A stretch of DNA of 64,000 bases from RBC074 sp964470555 (GCA_964470555.1 CAYYDG010000038.1:9732-73731), one strand, 5' to 3'. Counted from the first letter of the stretch, positions 8,057 to 17,600 are shown. Numbers and translations: made by a program. Notes: generated from the letters alone by a model not told the origin.

Positions 8057-9604
8057 TTATTCTTTTTTTCTATACTTCTCAATGAATAGCTTAGTTTTAG
8101 CTATTGCCTGCAGAGAGATATTATTGGACTCTAGGTAAATCATCAAGATGTGCTTAGGGGATTGCTTATCATATTCCATTCTTTTAATCGGCGCCAAAGC
8201 TTCCCAAAGCCATTCACTTGTATTATCCATATGCGAGCGATCTTGGGCCAGAAAGGCAATAGTGTCAGATAAAATATTTGAATACTGAGAGTTCGTTTTT
8301 GGAGTTATTTGAAGTAGGAATCCCATTAAGGCAGCTTTTTGATGAAAGTAATCTATCTCTGAAATTGCTCCTTCCTTTTTCCAAGAGCTTAAAACGTGAT
8401 AATACTCTGAGAGGTTGCTTTCCCATGTTTTTTGTTCTTTTTCAGATGTAGAACGTTTGGTGCGGCCTTCGTAATTTAGTTTTTGAATTCCTTTGAATAG
8501 AAGTTGCCCGGTAGGACTTTCCCAATAAAATTGTATTTTCATCCCACCATCCAGACCTTTTGGCGCTATCTCTTTTATTTCAATTGGCAATACCTTTGAA
8601 CTGTCACCATAGATACTTACTAAGGTCCCGTTAAAAAGATCGGCCTCTTTTTGAATTAACTTAGCGATCTTTGACTTGTCCTTATAATCGTTACACCAAT
8701 TTTTAGACATATTGCTGACAAGAAATACTCGATAACTTTCAAGTAAACCATCTGGTGATAGCTCCTTGTCTTTACAATAAGTCGCTAGTTTTTTTACTTC
8801 TTCACCAAGAGAACGCAAAGCCCAGTGAAGCGATCTGGCATCGCTGGAAAGCTCGCTCATTTTCTTGCTTAACACACCCACAACAATCAACAAGTCGGTT
8901 TGCGGTATTTTCAACGAGGCAATGACCCGCATCGCAGGTGCAAGTTCCACCGGCGAGTTAATACCTAATATCGCTTGCTCAATTAAAAAGATATGTTCTC
9001 GCTGTTTAATTTCTTGTTCAGTAAAAGTTTGATTGATCACGCTTGAGAGCAAGTCATAGTATGCTGATACGTCGTAAATCAATGGTTCTTCACAAGAAAG
9101 CGATTTCAACCCAGGATAAGAAACTTTTTTGAAATAATCTCTTGCCTTTTTTTTATCGAGACCAATCAACTTGTTTACAGTACGGCATTGTATTGAAAGT
9201 CTGTCTAAATTTAAGCTATATGCGTGATCCAATTGACCGCTCGAAGTATCAGTATCTTGATATGAATCTACACGCTTTACGGGATATTTTGTTGAATAAG
9301 CGAGGTCAAATAACTCTTCCAGGATTTCAATTTTTCTATTTTTATCATCTAGCGTTCCAGACTCTATCAATTCAAATAACACATAAGAAAGAATTTCGGG
9401 TTGAGTTCCTCTGACTTCGCCTAACATCTGCTCAAATGCCTCTGCTTTTTCTTTCTTTAGCTTCGATTTTGCATCTACCGCCAATTTATCATCATTATTT
9501 TTTGAATCACTTTTACGCTCCTGCAAACTTATCGAAAACGATGACACAAACACAATCAATATTACGACTAAAACAGAGCAAAGCAAGTTCAACGATTTTC
9601 TCAT
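8057..9604 (-). CDS. secreted helical orphan protein in AT-rich island
   Basis: 515 residues from the ATG at 9602-9604, which follows GGGAG; the frame stays open 23 codons further upstream without a ribosome site. Residues 5-24 form a hydrophobic signal sequence or anchor (LNLLCSVLVVILIVFVSSF). The rest is rich in lysine, glutamate and leucine and looks all-helical, like a repeat solenoid. Codon use is AT-rich, unlike every gene outside 7817-11000, which suggests acquisition from another source. It is the last gene of a same-strand series with a secreted cysteine-rich peptide and a thioredoxin. Cysteines are few. No family is recognised. Confidence 0.65.
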   Translation of the reverse strand: MRKSLNLLCSVLVVILIVFVSSFSISLQERKSDSKNNDDKLAVDAKSKLKKEKAEAFEQMLGEVRGTQPEILSYVLFELIESGTLDDKNRKIEILEELFDLAYSTKYPVKRVDSYQDTDTSSGQLDHAYSLNLDRLSIQCRTVNKLIGLDKKKARDYFKKVSYPGLKSLSCEEPLIYDVSAYYDLLSSVINQTFTEQEIKQREHIFLIEQAILGINSPVELAPAMRVIASLKIPQTDLLIVVGVLSKKMSELSSDARSLHWALRSLGEEVKKLATYCKDKELSPDGLLESYRVFLVSNMSKNWCNDYKDKSKIAKLIQKEADLFNGTLVSIYGDSSKVLPIEIKEIAPKGLDGGMKIQFYWESPTGQLLFKGIQKLNYEGRTKRSTSEKEQKTWESNLSEYYHVLSSWKKEGAISEIDYFHQKAALMGFLLQITPKTNSQYSNILSDTIAFLAQDRSHMDNTSEWLWEALAPIKRMEYDKQSPKHILMIYLESNNISLQAIAKTKLFIEKYRKKE

Positions 9605-9677
9605 CTCTAATCTCCCAACCCGGACAAGCCGGAACCAAACAGGGTAATTCCTGAAAAGTTGGACGACTGGCAAATTG

Positions 9678-9710
9678 CGCTGAAGGCCGCTCCCAAAGTG
9701 GCCTTCAGCG
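9678..9710. terminator. hairpin between the cysteine-rich peptide and the 515-aa orphan
   Basis: CGCTGAAGGCC (9678-9688) and GGCCTTCAGCG (9700-9710) form a perfect 11-bp stem with an 11-base loop. No clear T-run follows on the minus strand, so it may be an attenuator or mRNA-processing hairpin rather than a full terminator. It could let the small peptide be made in excess over the downstream protein. Confidence 0.45.
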
Positions 9711-9812
9711 ATTCGTCAAAAATATCTTGCCAGGAATTGCAACAATTTCATGACAAAGTATCTAAGGCTCTTACCAACCACATTTCAAAGCGAGGTATGG
9801 AACCTTTCCGCC

Positions 9813-10064
9813 CTAATTACCCTCCCCACCAGTCCATTGGCAGGACTTCGTATATGATTGACAATCGCTAGGACAGCAGCCATCCTTGCATTTTCCCCCG
9901 TCCGCACATTCCCAGTTACCGTTACACCCAGTACAACCTTCTTCGACATAATACCTAGCTTCAGCCTTAGATAAAGTATAAGCTGAAAACCCAGTAATCA
10001 TGAACGAAAAAGCAAGTAAGCAACAAATGAAAAAGCGACCAGTGACTAGTTTCCTGTTATTCAT
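9813..10064 (-). CDS. secreted cysteine-rich mini-protein (8 cysteines in mature part)
   Basis: 83 residues from the ATG at 10062-10064, preceded by AAAGGAG at ideal spacing. The frame continues upstream, but that part lacks a ribosome site. Residues about 10-36 form a signal peptide (hydrophobic core FFICCLLAFSFMITGFSAY, then SKAEARY, consistent with cleavage after AEA). The mature ~47 residues carry eight cysteines in the pattern CxxC-x5-C-x5-C-x3-CC-x3-C-x6-C, with many Gly, Asp and Asn. This density implies up to four disulfides or metal binding. The neighbouring thioredoxin-like gene lies directly upstream on the same strand, a natural partner for oxidative folding or reduction. No known family is recognised. 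Confidence 0.7.
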   Translation of the reverse strand: MNNRKLVTGRFFICCLLAFSFMITGFSAYTLSKAEARYYVEEGCTGCNGNWECADGGKCKDGCCPSDCQSYTKSCQWTGGEGN

Positions 10065-10201
10065 TGTAATGTTCTCCTTTGAGCAGCTTTTGTTAATCTT
10101 CCTACCATTCCATAAAGAATGGTAGCCTTCAGCGAGCAATATTATCAGTTTTCTAAATGCGCTTAACCTACAACGCTTAACCAAAACTACCAATACAGAG
10201 A

Positions 10202-10813
10202 TTATTTATCAATCTTTATTCCGGGAAGTTGAATTCGGAAAAATTGTTCAACGTCTTCTTTTTGACTTCCGACATATGCGCCCTTCCAATTCTTCATTAC
10301 TTTATTATCAGGAGATATCACTAATGTGTGAGGTGTAGTACCAAGCCGAAGTGATTCTTTGCTTGATTCATCAATGTTTTTATACACAGGAAATGAAAAA
10401 CCATTATCAGCAACGTAACTTTCAAGCGAAGCTTCTGACAAAGACAACCCAATAATTCTGTACTCCCCATTCAATGCAGAAACAACCGCTTTGAAGTTCT
10501 CTTGATTGCGCGTACACCAGACACATTCCGGGGAAAACACATACAAAACAGTTGGCAGTTTGCTGTTTGAGAATTCAATCTTCGCTGGGCTTCCATCTAA
10601 GCCATGAGCCACTATAGGCTGAATGCTATGACCTACACCTAACTTCCCTAGCGACTCCAAACTTGATCTTAGTGAAAGCACCTTGCGATTCAATAAGACA
10701 TTCATCACACCTGACAGTATAAGTAAAACCGACATAAGCGATAGAAGCCAAAGTCGCTTACCCTTAACAAACTTAAACAATTCGATGTTTTTGAAAAACG
10801 CAAGCTTAAGCAT
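10202..10813 (-). CDS. membrane-anchored thioredoxin-like (TlpA/redoxin) protein
   Basis: 203 residues from the ATG at 10811-10813, which has AGGTG upstream (a GTG four codons earlier is the alternative). One hydrophobic anchor (about residues 23-42, LWLLSLMSVLLILSGVMNVL) is followed by a short linker and a periplasmic thioredoxin fold. The redox motif is PECVWC, a CxxC preceded by FS. Downstream, TTPHTLVISPDNKV carries the cis-proline loop in the form TPHT. This is the layout of TlpA/ResA-type thiol-disulfide reductases working on exported proteins. The gene is AT-rich and lies immediately upstream of the cysteine-rich mini-protein, its likely substrate. The upstream region runs into the scaffold gap, so the operon may begin inside it. 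Confidence 0.8.
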   Translation of the reverse strand: MLKLAFFKNIELFKFVKGKRLWLLSLMSVLLILSGVMNVLLNRKVLSLRSSLESLGKLGVGHSIQPIVAHGLDGSPAKIEFSNSKLPTVLYVFSPECVWCTRNQENFKAVVSALNGEYRIIGLSLSEASLESYVADNGFSFPVYKNIDESSKESLRLGTTPHTLVISPDNKVMKNWKGAYVGSQKEDVEQFFRIQLPGIKIDK

Positions 10814-10884
10814 TGTAGAAGGCACCTAATTCATAGCCTTTAGAAATCTAAATCAACACACAGCCCAGAGCCGCTTCCTTTTTG

Positions 10885-10984
10885 NNNNNNNNNNNNNNNN
10901 NNNNNNNNNNNNNNNNNNNNNNNNNNNNNNNNNNNNNNNNNNNNNNNNNNNNNNNNNNNNNNNNNNNNNNNNNNNNNNNNNNNN
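10885..10984. other. scaffold gap (100 N)
   Basis: One hundred consecutive N, the round number used for a gap of unknown length. The gene-free stretch 10814-11325 contains this gap, the tandem repeat that starts immediately after it, and otherwise only a few T-runs near 11145-11170. An assembly break at a tandem repeat is typical of a repeated or mobile element missing from the assembly. Confidence 0.95.
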
Positions 10985-11053
10985 AGAAGTGTTACCTGAG
11001 AAGTGTTACCTGAGAAGTGTTACCTGAGAAGTGTTACCTGAGAAGTGTTACCT
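10985..11053. repeat. 14-bp tandem repeat, at least 4.9 copies, abutting the gap
   Basis: The unit AGAAGTGTTACCTG is repeated without change four times, followed by a 13-base fifth copy; the first copy touches the N-run, so the array may be longer. The core AGTGTTACC resembles the repeated end sequences of IS21/IS481-type insertion sequences as I remember them, but no transposase is present. There are no spacers, so it is not a CRISPR array. Confidence 0.85.
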
Positions 11054-11325
11054 TCACGGAATGCCTCGCGGGAATCACTTATCAAAAAACTCTCTGATGA
11101 CGAGAAGGCTTATAATCCCATCAGCCTATGCCGTCAAGTGCCCAAGTCATTTTTTTGATTTTTTTTTTGCAACAATCAAATCAACTGGCCATTTCTTGCA
11201 ACGAAACTGAGAATTGCCCCACTGGCTGCCATGCGAATTGACCAAGCTTCACCGGATTATTTCAGCAGTGCCACCTTGGACTCGACTCGCGCGGCGAACC
11301 GGCTGACAGCGTTGCTTGATCGAAG

Positions 11326-11631
11326 TTATTCATCGTCAGGCTTCGCGTAATCCTTACGACCATGCCTCACGCGCAGAACGTGAACGGCTTCATCCCTGAC
11401 GGTGAAAAGAATTCTGTATTGCTCGAAGATCAAATGGCGAATCTCTTCGGGAAAGGACTGGCTTTCAGGCGCAATCGGACAGCGGAAAGGATTGTTTTCC
11501 GAACTGAAAATCGCGTTCTCAATGTCGAAATGCCAGATTGCCGCGCGCTCCGGTGAGTGCTGGGCAATCCAGGCTGAAGCTTCGGCAATTTCCCGTTGCG
11601 CTCTTTCTTCAATGATGACCGAGTAACCCAT
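11326..11631 (-). CDS. RelE/ParE-family toxin
   Basis: 101 residues from the ATG at 11629-11631, whose A is the last base of the antitoxin stop (TGATG); a GTG one codon earlier is possible. The small basic fold shows the ParE pattern: YSVIIEERAQREIAEASAWI at the N-terminus, then IRHLIFEQYRILFTVRDEAV and VHVLRVRHGRKDY at the end. ParE/RelE toxins poison gyrase or cut mRNA on the ribosome. It pairs with the Phd-type protein immediately upstream, a classic coupled toxin-antitoxin operon. It sits next to the scaffold gap and AT-rich island, where such modules often accumulate. Confidence 0.85.
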   Translation of the reverse strand: MGYSVIIEERAQREIAEASAWIAQHSPERAAIWHFDIENAIFSSENNPFRCPIAPESQSFPEEIRHLIFEQYRILFTVRDEAVHVLRVRHGRKDYAKPDDE

Positions 11632-11936
11632 CACTTTTCCCTCGGCGGAATGCCGTGCTTTTTGCGAAGCTCTTCAAAGAATTCCCTGGCAGGCTTGCCT
11701 TTCCCCTGCTTCATCGAATCCAGGCTTTCCCGCAGCCCTTCCAGCATTTCCATCCGGTCAACCAGTTCCAGCATTCGTTGATACGCAGCCACATCCTGGA
11801 CGATGATTTTGGCCTGGCCGTTGACGGTCAGAATCACCGGCTGGCCGGTTTCTTCCAGTTGTTCGATGAACTCGGCGGAGTTCTGCGTGAATTCGGACAA
11901 GGAATGAACTTCTTCGCTGACGTGTAATGCAATCAT
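11631..11936 (-). CDS. Phd/YefM-type antitoxin
   Basis: 101 residues, ATG with a strong AGGAGG ribosome site. The N-terminal ~65 residues match the Phd/YefM DNA-binding fold (LSEFTQNSAEFIEQLEETGQ, then QPVILTVNGQAKIIVQDVAAYQ in two pieces), and the C-terminal charged helix (MEMLEGLRESLDSMKQG) is the usual toxin-wrapping part. It would neutralise the ParE-like toxin encoded downstream and repress the shared promoter. Its stop overlaps the toxin start, so translation is coupled and antitoxin is made first. Confidence 0.85.
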   Translation of the reverse strand: MIALHVSEEVHSLSEFTQNSAEFIEQLEETGQPVILTVNGQAKIIVQDVAAYQRMLELVDRMEMLEGLRESLDSMKQGKGKPAREFFEELRKKHGIPPREK

Positions 11937-11997
11937 AATTTCCTCCTATGGCAACGGTAGAATGCAGTCGAAAACCGCTGGCAGTCAATCAGCCAGA

Positions 11998-12498
11998 CTA
12001 TCGCGGCAAAGGCATCAGGGATTCAGCAACCAGCACAAATTCCGAGCCATTGAACTGAAAATCCAGATTGCGTTGTTGCTCGCCTTTTTCCTTGTCGTTG
12101 GTTGCGGCCATCAATCGAATCAGCGGAGCTTTGCCTTCTTCGTGGCGCAATCCCATTCTCAGGTATCTATTGCCGGACGGAAACGCGCGGGCGAGTTTGT
12201 CTTTTTTGTCGGCAATGAGCGGGAACTTCTGTCCTTCGCGCAGGATCAGCGCAAAGTAATCCTGCCCGGTTTTGGCTGGTTTGGCGTACACGACGATCAA
12301 ACTGTCATAAACACCGCGCGTGACCGCATCAATTCGCGCAGCGTAAATCAGTTCGGCCTGCTCGCCGCCCAACGCCAAGGTTTCGGCTTGAGCAGTTTCC
12401 AGGTCAGGCGCCGCAATTTTCGGATTGCGAGCCAATTGCGCCGAAGCGGAAGCGACAAACATTGTCAGTAACATTGCCGTAAGAATCGAACGTTTCAT
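11998..12498 (-). CDS. secreted protein of unknown function
   Basis: 166 residues from the ATG at 12496-12498, which has GGGAGG upstream; a longer frame exists but its first 14 codons lack a ribosome site. A clear signal peptide (residues 1-20, SILTAMLLTMFVASASAQ) precedes a soluble domain of about 145 residues with YAARIDAVTRGVYDSLIVVY, FALILREGQKFPLIADKKDK and a final FQFNGSEFVLVAESLM. No cysteines and no lipobox are present. I recognise no family. It may have its own transcript, since the Phd/ParE pair downstream has a separate strong ribosome site and a 61-base spacer. Confidence 0.65.
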   Translation of the reverse strand: MKRSILTAMLLTMFVASASAQLARNPKIAAPDLETAQAETLALGGEQAELIYAARIDAVTRGVYDSLIVVYAKPAKTGQDYFALILREGQKFPLIADKKDKLARAFPSGNRYLRMGLRHEEGKAPLIRLMAATNDKEKGEQQRNLDFQFNGSEFVLVAESLMPLPR

Positions 12499-12652
12499 GA
12501 AAACCTCCCTTGTTTTCGCGCGAAACTGCATTTTGAGCATTTTGAAAGAATTGAAAGACAGGTTTAACGGTAAATTCCCGGTTGGTTCGGGAAACTATTT
12601 TCAGCGGCGTTGCGGGCTTTGTCCAGACGGGAAAATTTCACAGTTCCAAAAG

Positions 12653-12681
12653 TTGTCATTATGAAATCCGAGTGTTAGATT
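12653..12681 (+). promoter_or_regulatory. possible promoter of the beta-helix genes
   Basis: TTGTCA at 12653-12658 and TAGATT at 12676-12681 are 17 bases apart. It is the best sigma-70-like match in the 304-base noncoding stretch 12499-12802 and would leave a leader of about 115 bases before the first beta-helix gene. I see nothing else in this stretch. Confidence 0.35.
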
Positions 12682-12802
12682 CTGCGCCGTCTTCACCTCA
12701 CGGCATTTCGAGTATCTGATTACCGTCACGCCGCAAGGTCACACGCTCGGTCGCAGCATTGCCGAGCCTCACACAATTGCCTGACACCAAAAGGAGATTT
12801 TT

Positions 12803-13714
12803 ATGATGAACAAGATTGTGAAAAGTGCGATCAGTCTGGTCGCTTTGTTTGTATTGATGATGGCCTGCAATGCGTTGGCTCAGGCGCAAGCGACGCGCAC
12901 CTGGGTATCCGGCGTCGGCGATGACGCCAATCCTTGCAGCCGCACTGCGCCGTGCAAAACCTTTGCCGGAGCGATTTCCAAAACCGCCGCAGGCGGCGAA
13001 ATCAGCGTGCTCGATCCGGGCGGATACGGCGCAGTCACCATCACCAAAGCCATGACCATCAATGGGTACGGATTTATTTCGAGCATTGTGGCCGCTGGAA
13101 CCAACGGAATTATCGTCAATGCCGGAGTCAACGATGAAATCATCCTGAAAAACATCTCGATCCAGGGGATAGGAACAGGGCTGGACGGGATTCGTTTTCT
13201 GGCCGGGAATCAATTGACAGTCGAAAACGTGCAAATCAGCGGATTCGCTGGCGACGGAATCGAAGCATCATTGGCCGGGAGCGGCAAGATGTATATCAAA
13301 GACACCAACATTACCAATTGCGGAGGCGCAGGCATCAAAATTTCCTCCACTGCCGGTTTTCCCACGGCGACGTTGGACAACGTTCGACTTGAAGGACTAG
13401 GCAACGGACTTGAAGTCGGCGCGGGCAACAATTTCGTTACCGCTCAGCGCAGCACCTTTGTCAATTCCGCCAATGGAGTGGTGGCAGCAGGCCCCGCCAC
13501 CATCAACATCGAAAATTCGACCATCGCCTTCAACACCACAGGAGTGAATGCCAGCGGCGCGTTTTCGACGATTCGCATTTTTAGCAACGGCATTTACAAC
13601 AACGGCGTCGGCATCGCGTTCATCATCAATTCGACGGTTCAGTCCGATGGATCGAACCGGGTCGCCGGAAACGGTTCATCACAAACACCGAATGGAACGC
13701 TCACCAAACAGTAA
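12803..13714 (+). CDS. secreted right-handed beta-helix protein, copy 1
   Basis: 303 residues, ATG behind AAAGGAG. A signal peptide (about residues 1-29, ending NALAQAQA) precedes the mature start TRTWVSGVGDDANPCSRTAP. The body is a run of short beta-strand coils typical of right-handed parallel beta-helices (pectate-lyase-like): VNDEIILKNISIQGIGTG, QLTVENVQISGFAGDGIE, then IYNNGVGI and the closing DGSNRVAGNG. Two cysteines in NPCSRTAPCKTF may form a disulfide. There is no catalytic signature, so it may bind or cut surface polysaccharide, or be purely structural. It is followed after 15 bases by a clear paralogue. Confidence 0.75.
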   Translation: MMNKIVKSAISLVALFVLMMACNALAQAQATRTWVSGVGDDANPCSRTAPCKTFAGAISKTAAGGEISVLDPGGYGAVTITKAMTINGYGFISSIVAAGTNGIIVNAGVNDEIILKNISIQGIGTGLDGIRFLAGNQLTVENVQISGFAGDGIEASLAGSGKMYIKDTNITNCGGAGIKISSTAGFPTATLDNVRLEGLGNGLEVGAGNNFVTAQRSTFVNSANGVVAAGPATINIENSTIAFNTTGVNASGAFSTIRIFSNGIYNNGVGIAFIINSTVQSDGSNRVAGNGSSQTPNGTLTKQ

Positions 13715-13729
13715 AGGAGCGATTTCTGA

Positions 13730-14644
13730 ATGAGCAGAGCAATTTTTCTGGCCAGCATCGTGACAATATCCTTGTTGATGCTGGCCTGCGGCGAAGCGCC
13801 GATAGCGCCCGGCGCGCATACCTGGATTTCCGCCAACGGCGACGACGCCAATCCGTGCAGCAGCAAAGCTCCGTGTAAAACCTTTGCTGTGACATTGTCG
13901 AAAACTCCGGCTGGCGGCGAAATCAGCGTGCTGGAACCCGGCGATTTCGGAGCCATTTCATTGACCAAAACGGTCACATTCAACGGCGAAGGTAAGACCT
14001 TGCACGTTGCTGTCGCTTCCAACGGCCTGACCGTCAACGCCGGAGTCAACGACGTGGTGACGATCAAAAACCTGACGATCAGCGGAACCGGCGGCGTCAA
14101 CGGCATTCAGTTTCTGGCCGGAAACCAACTGGCGATTGAATCCGTGACGATCAGCGGATTCACCGGCAACGGATTGGATGTCGAACTCGGCAAAAACGGG
14201 CAAGGCGGAAAGTTGTTGATCAAAGATTCCAGCATTGTCAATTGCGGCAAAACCGGATTCAAAATGAGCGCCAGCGCGGGATTTGCCACCGCCACATTCG
14301 ACAATGTCAAATTGGCGGGTTCAGTGAATGGCATCGAAATCGGTGGCGGAAACACTTACACGCTGGTCAATCGTTCTTCGATCACATCGCACACCGGCAG
14401 CGGCGTTTTGTCGGCAGCCGCTCCGGCGGTCGTCAATGTGGAAAATTCTATCATCGGTTTCAATGGCACAGGCGTGAACGCCAATGCCGCTGGTTCAACA
14501 ATACGATTGTCCGGCAACGGCATTTATCACAACGGCGAAGGTCTGAAGCTGACGACCGGAGCCACCATCGCCTCAGACGGAACCAATCGCATCGAAGGCA
14601 ACGGCGCTTCGCAATCGCCCAACGCAGCCATCAAACGACAATAA
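13730..14644 (+). CDS. beta-helix lipoprotein, copy 2 (paralogue)
   Basis: 304 residues, ATG behind AAAGGAG. It matches the upstream gene along its length: NPCSSKAPCKTFA near residue 43, AGGEISVLEPGDFGAISLTK, VNDVVTIKNLTISGTGG, and the ending DGTNRIEGNGASQSPN. Unlike copy 1, the signal sequence ends in a lipobox, LMLAC at residues 16-20, so this copy is probably lipid-anchored. It is thus a tandem duplication with altered localisation. The next gene, a giant glycosyltransferase, starts 18 bases later, suggesting one operon for surface polysaccharide. Confidence 0.75.
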   Translation: MSRAIFLASIVTISLLMLACGEAPIAPGAHTWISANGDDANPCSSKAPCKTFAVTLSKTPAGGEISVLEPGDFGAISLTKTVTFNGEGKTLHVAVASNGLTVNAGVNDVVTIKNLTISGTGGVNGIQFLAGNQLAIESVTISGFTGNGLDVELGKNGQGGKLLIKDSSIVNCGKTGFKMSASAGFATATFDNVKLAGSVNGIEIGGGNTYTLVNRSSITSHTGSGVLSAAAPAVVNVENSIIGFNGTGVNANAAGSTIRLSGNGIYHNGEGLKLTTGATIASDGTNRIEGNGASQSPNAAIKRQ

Positions 14645-14662
14645 CCCGGAGCGGCAACAACA

Positions 14663-17600
14663 ATGTCAGGCAGTAAACAAACGACCAAAGAAGCCATACA
14701 GCTTGAAAAGCCTGAGCAGCCACAGTCGTTAAATGGTTACCATCCATCCGGCAACAGTTCTCCGCCCAAACCCGACCCTGCGCAACAATCCACGCTGGCG
14801 CAATTGATCCGCAAAGAGCGCGATCTGCAAAAGCTGGCTCACCTGTTGGCGGCCAGAGACGCTGAGCTGGCGCGCATCAAATCGTCGCGCAGTTGGAAAT
14901 TGCTGGGTCGGTATTGGCAGTTCAAACACGATTACGTGTTGCCGGTGTTGAGGTTTTTCGGTCTGGCGTCGCCCGCTGGCAGCGAACAATCGCAAGCGTC
15001 GGATCAAGGGTTGTTGTTTTCGCCTTCGGTTGAAACCACGCTGGCGCTGGAAAAAAACATCCATCCCGGCGTCGTCAGCCGCGCCAATGCCTGTGACGTG
15101 ATTTGCTTTCCGATCATCGAATGGGGATTTCGCTTTCAACGTCCGCAACAACTGATGTCGCAATTTGCCGCCGCGGGTCACAGAGTCTTTTACCTTTCCC
15201 ACAAGTTTTGCCCTCTCGGCGCATCGCACGAAATCGAAGAAAGAGCCAAAAACATTTACGAAGTGTCGCTGTACGGAAACGATTTGAACGTGTACCGCGA
15301 TGCGTTGGACGCCGAAGGTTTGGACAAATTGTTTTTCTCGCTGGATGCGTTGCGACGAGATCGTGCGTTTGGCGCAACCGTCGCCATTGTTCATTTGCCG
15401 TTCTGGTTGCCGCTGGCTGAACGCGCGCGCGCTGAATTTGGCTGGCCGATTGTGTACGACTGCATGGATCATCACGCCGGTTTTTCGACCAACGCCGAAG
15501 AAATGCTGGCTCAGGAACAACAGCTTTTTGCTTCAGCCGATTTGGTGACGGTGTCATCAGCGGCGCTGGCCGATGAAGCCATGAAAAAGCAGGCCAGGCC
15601 GCTGTTGCTCAGAAACGCTTGCGATTTCGATCATTTCGCCGCCGCGGGACGGACAAAAAACCTTCGCCCGGTGATCGGCTATTACGGAGCCATCGCCGAT
15701 TGGTTTGATTCGGATTTGGTCGCCGATCTGGCCAAACGCCGTCCAGATTGGGATTTTGTGCTGGTCGGTTCCACAGACCTGGCCGATGTCAGCCGGTTGA
15801 TTCGATTGCCGAATGTGACGTTGACCGGCGAACAACCTTACGCCGGGTTGCCGCGCTGGCTGACGCGGTTTGATGCAACGATCATCCCGTTCAAACGAAT
15901 GCCGCTGACCGAAGCCACCAATCCAGTCAAAGCTTACGAAATTCTGGCCGCAGGCAAGCCGCTGGTTTCTGTTCCTTTGCCCGAAGTCGCCGCGCTGGGT
16001 TCGCTGGTGCGATTGGCGGAAACCGCCGAAGAATTCGAGCGCCAACTCGAAGCCGCTCTCAAGGAAGATTCGCCGGAAGCCATCAAAAATCGCCGCGAAT
16101 TTGCCAAAGCCAACACCTGGGAACAGCGCTTCAACACGCTGGCTCCGGCGGTTGCCGAAACGTTCCCACGCGCTTCGATCATCATCGTCACATTCAACAA
16201 TCTGGAGTTGAACCGGCTGTGTCTGGAAAAACTCTACGAGCAAACCGAATGGCCAAATTACGAAGTCATCGTCGTTGATAACGATTCAACCGACGGCACG
16301 CGCGAATTTCTGCAAGAAGCCGAAAGCGCTTACCAAAACCTGCGTGTGGTGTTGAACGACGCGAATCTGGGCTTTGCCGCCGCCAATAACATCGGGCTGA
16401 AAATGGCTACGGGTGAGTTTCTGGTTTTGCTCAACAACGACACGGTGGTGACGCGCGGGTGGTTGTCGGCATTGTTGCGGCATCTGATCGCCAATCCCGA
16501 TATTGGTCTGGTCGGCCCGGTCACCAACGCCATCGCCAACGAAGCCAGAATCGAAGTCGCTTATCAGCAGATCGAAGACATGCCGAATTGGGCTGCCGGA
16601 TATGTGCGCGACCACGACTGCGAAACCTTTTCGATTCCTATGCTGGCCATGTTTTGCGTGGCCATGCGCCGCGATGTGTTCGAACGCACAGGTTTGCTGG
16701 ACGAACAGTTCGGCGTGGGAATGTTTGAAGACGACGATTATTGCCGCCGCGTCACCGAACTCGGATTCAAACTGGTGTGCGCGCGCGACAGCTTCATTCA
16801 TCACTGGCAGCGCGCATCGTTCAAACTGCTCGGCGAAGACGAATATCTGAGGATTTACCGCGAAAACCAGAGCAAGTTCGAAGAGAAATGGCGGCACGCC
16901 AACACCGAAGCCCAGGCGGAAAAACACCGCGAACAACTGCGCGAAATCATCGCTCGCATTCATCAAAGTCGTGGCGTGGTCATTTTTCTGGCTTCGATTG
17001 GCTGGCGCGTGAATCTGTTTCAACGTCCGCACCATCTGGCGCAAACCTTCGCGCGGCAAGGGTACGTGGCGATTTTCGACAGTCGAGGTTCGCAGGACGG
17101 CGTCAATGGCTTTGAGGAAATCGAACACAACCTGTTTCTGTTCGACGGCGCGGAAAGGTTGCTGCACGAAATCCCTGAGCCTTTGTTGTGGACGCTGCCG
17201 TACAACTTCGACCGCGCGGACAATTTCCCTGATGTCAGCCGCCGCGTCTACGATTGGATTGATGATCTGGCAGTGTTTCCTTACGAACGCGAATTTCTGG
17301 AGCGCAACCACCAACGCGCCTTGCGCGAAGCCGCGCTGATTGCCAGTGTCGCTGCGCCGCTGCATCGCCAGGCGTTGCAACATCGCCCGGACGCGATTTA
17401 CCTGCCCAACGGCGTTGAGTATGAATTCTTCGCCGAACCCGAACTTAACCGCCCGCGTCCTCAATCAGGCGCGCGGCAGTTATCGTCCGCCCTGCCACAA
17501 GACGACGCCGATTTCATGGCGCTGCTCGACGAAGGAAAACCCATCGCCGGATATTACGGCGCATTGGCGTCGTGGTTTGATTACGATCTGCTCGACGAAG

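Noticed and set aside
9659..9871. 70-codon plus-strand frame in the AT-rich island
   Set aside because: It spans a hairpin and runs antisense into the cysteine-rich peptide gene; no ribosome site is seen.
10985..11053. Possible CRISPR array
   Set aside because: The 14-bp units are directly adjacent with no spacers and no cas genes are nearby.
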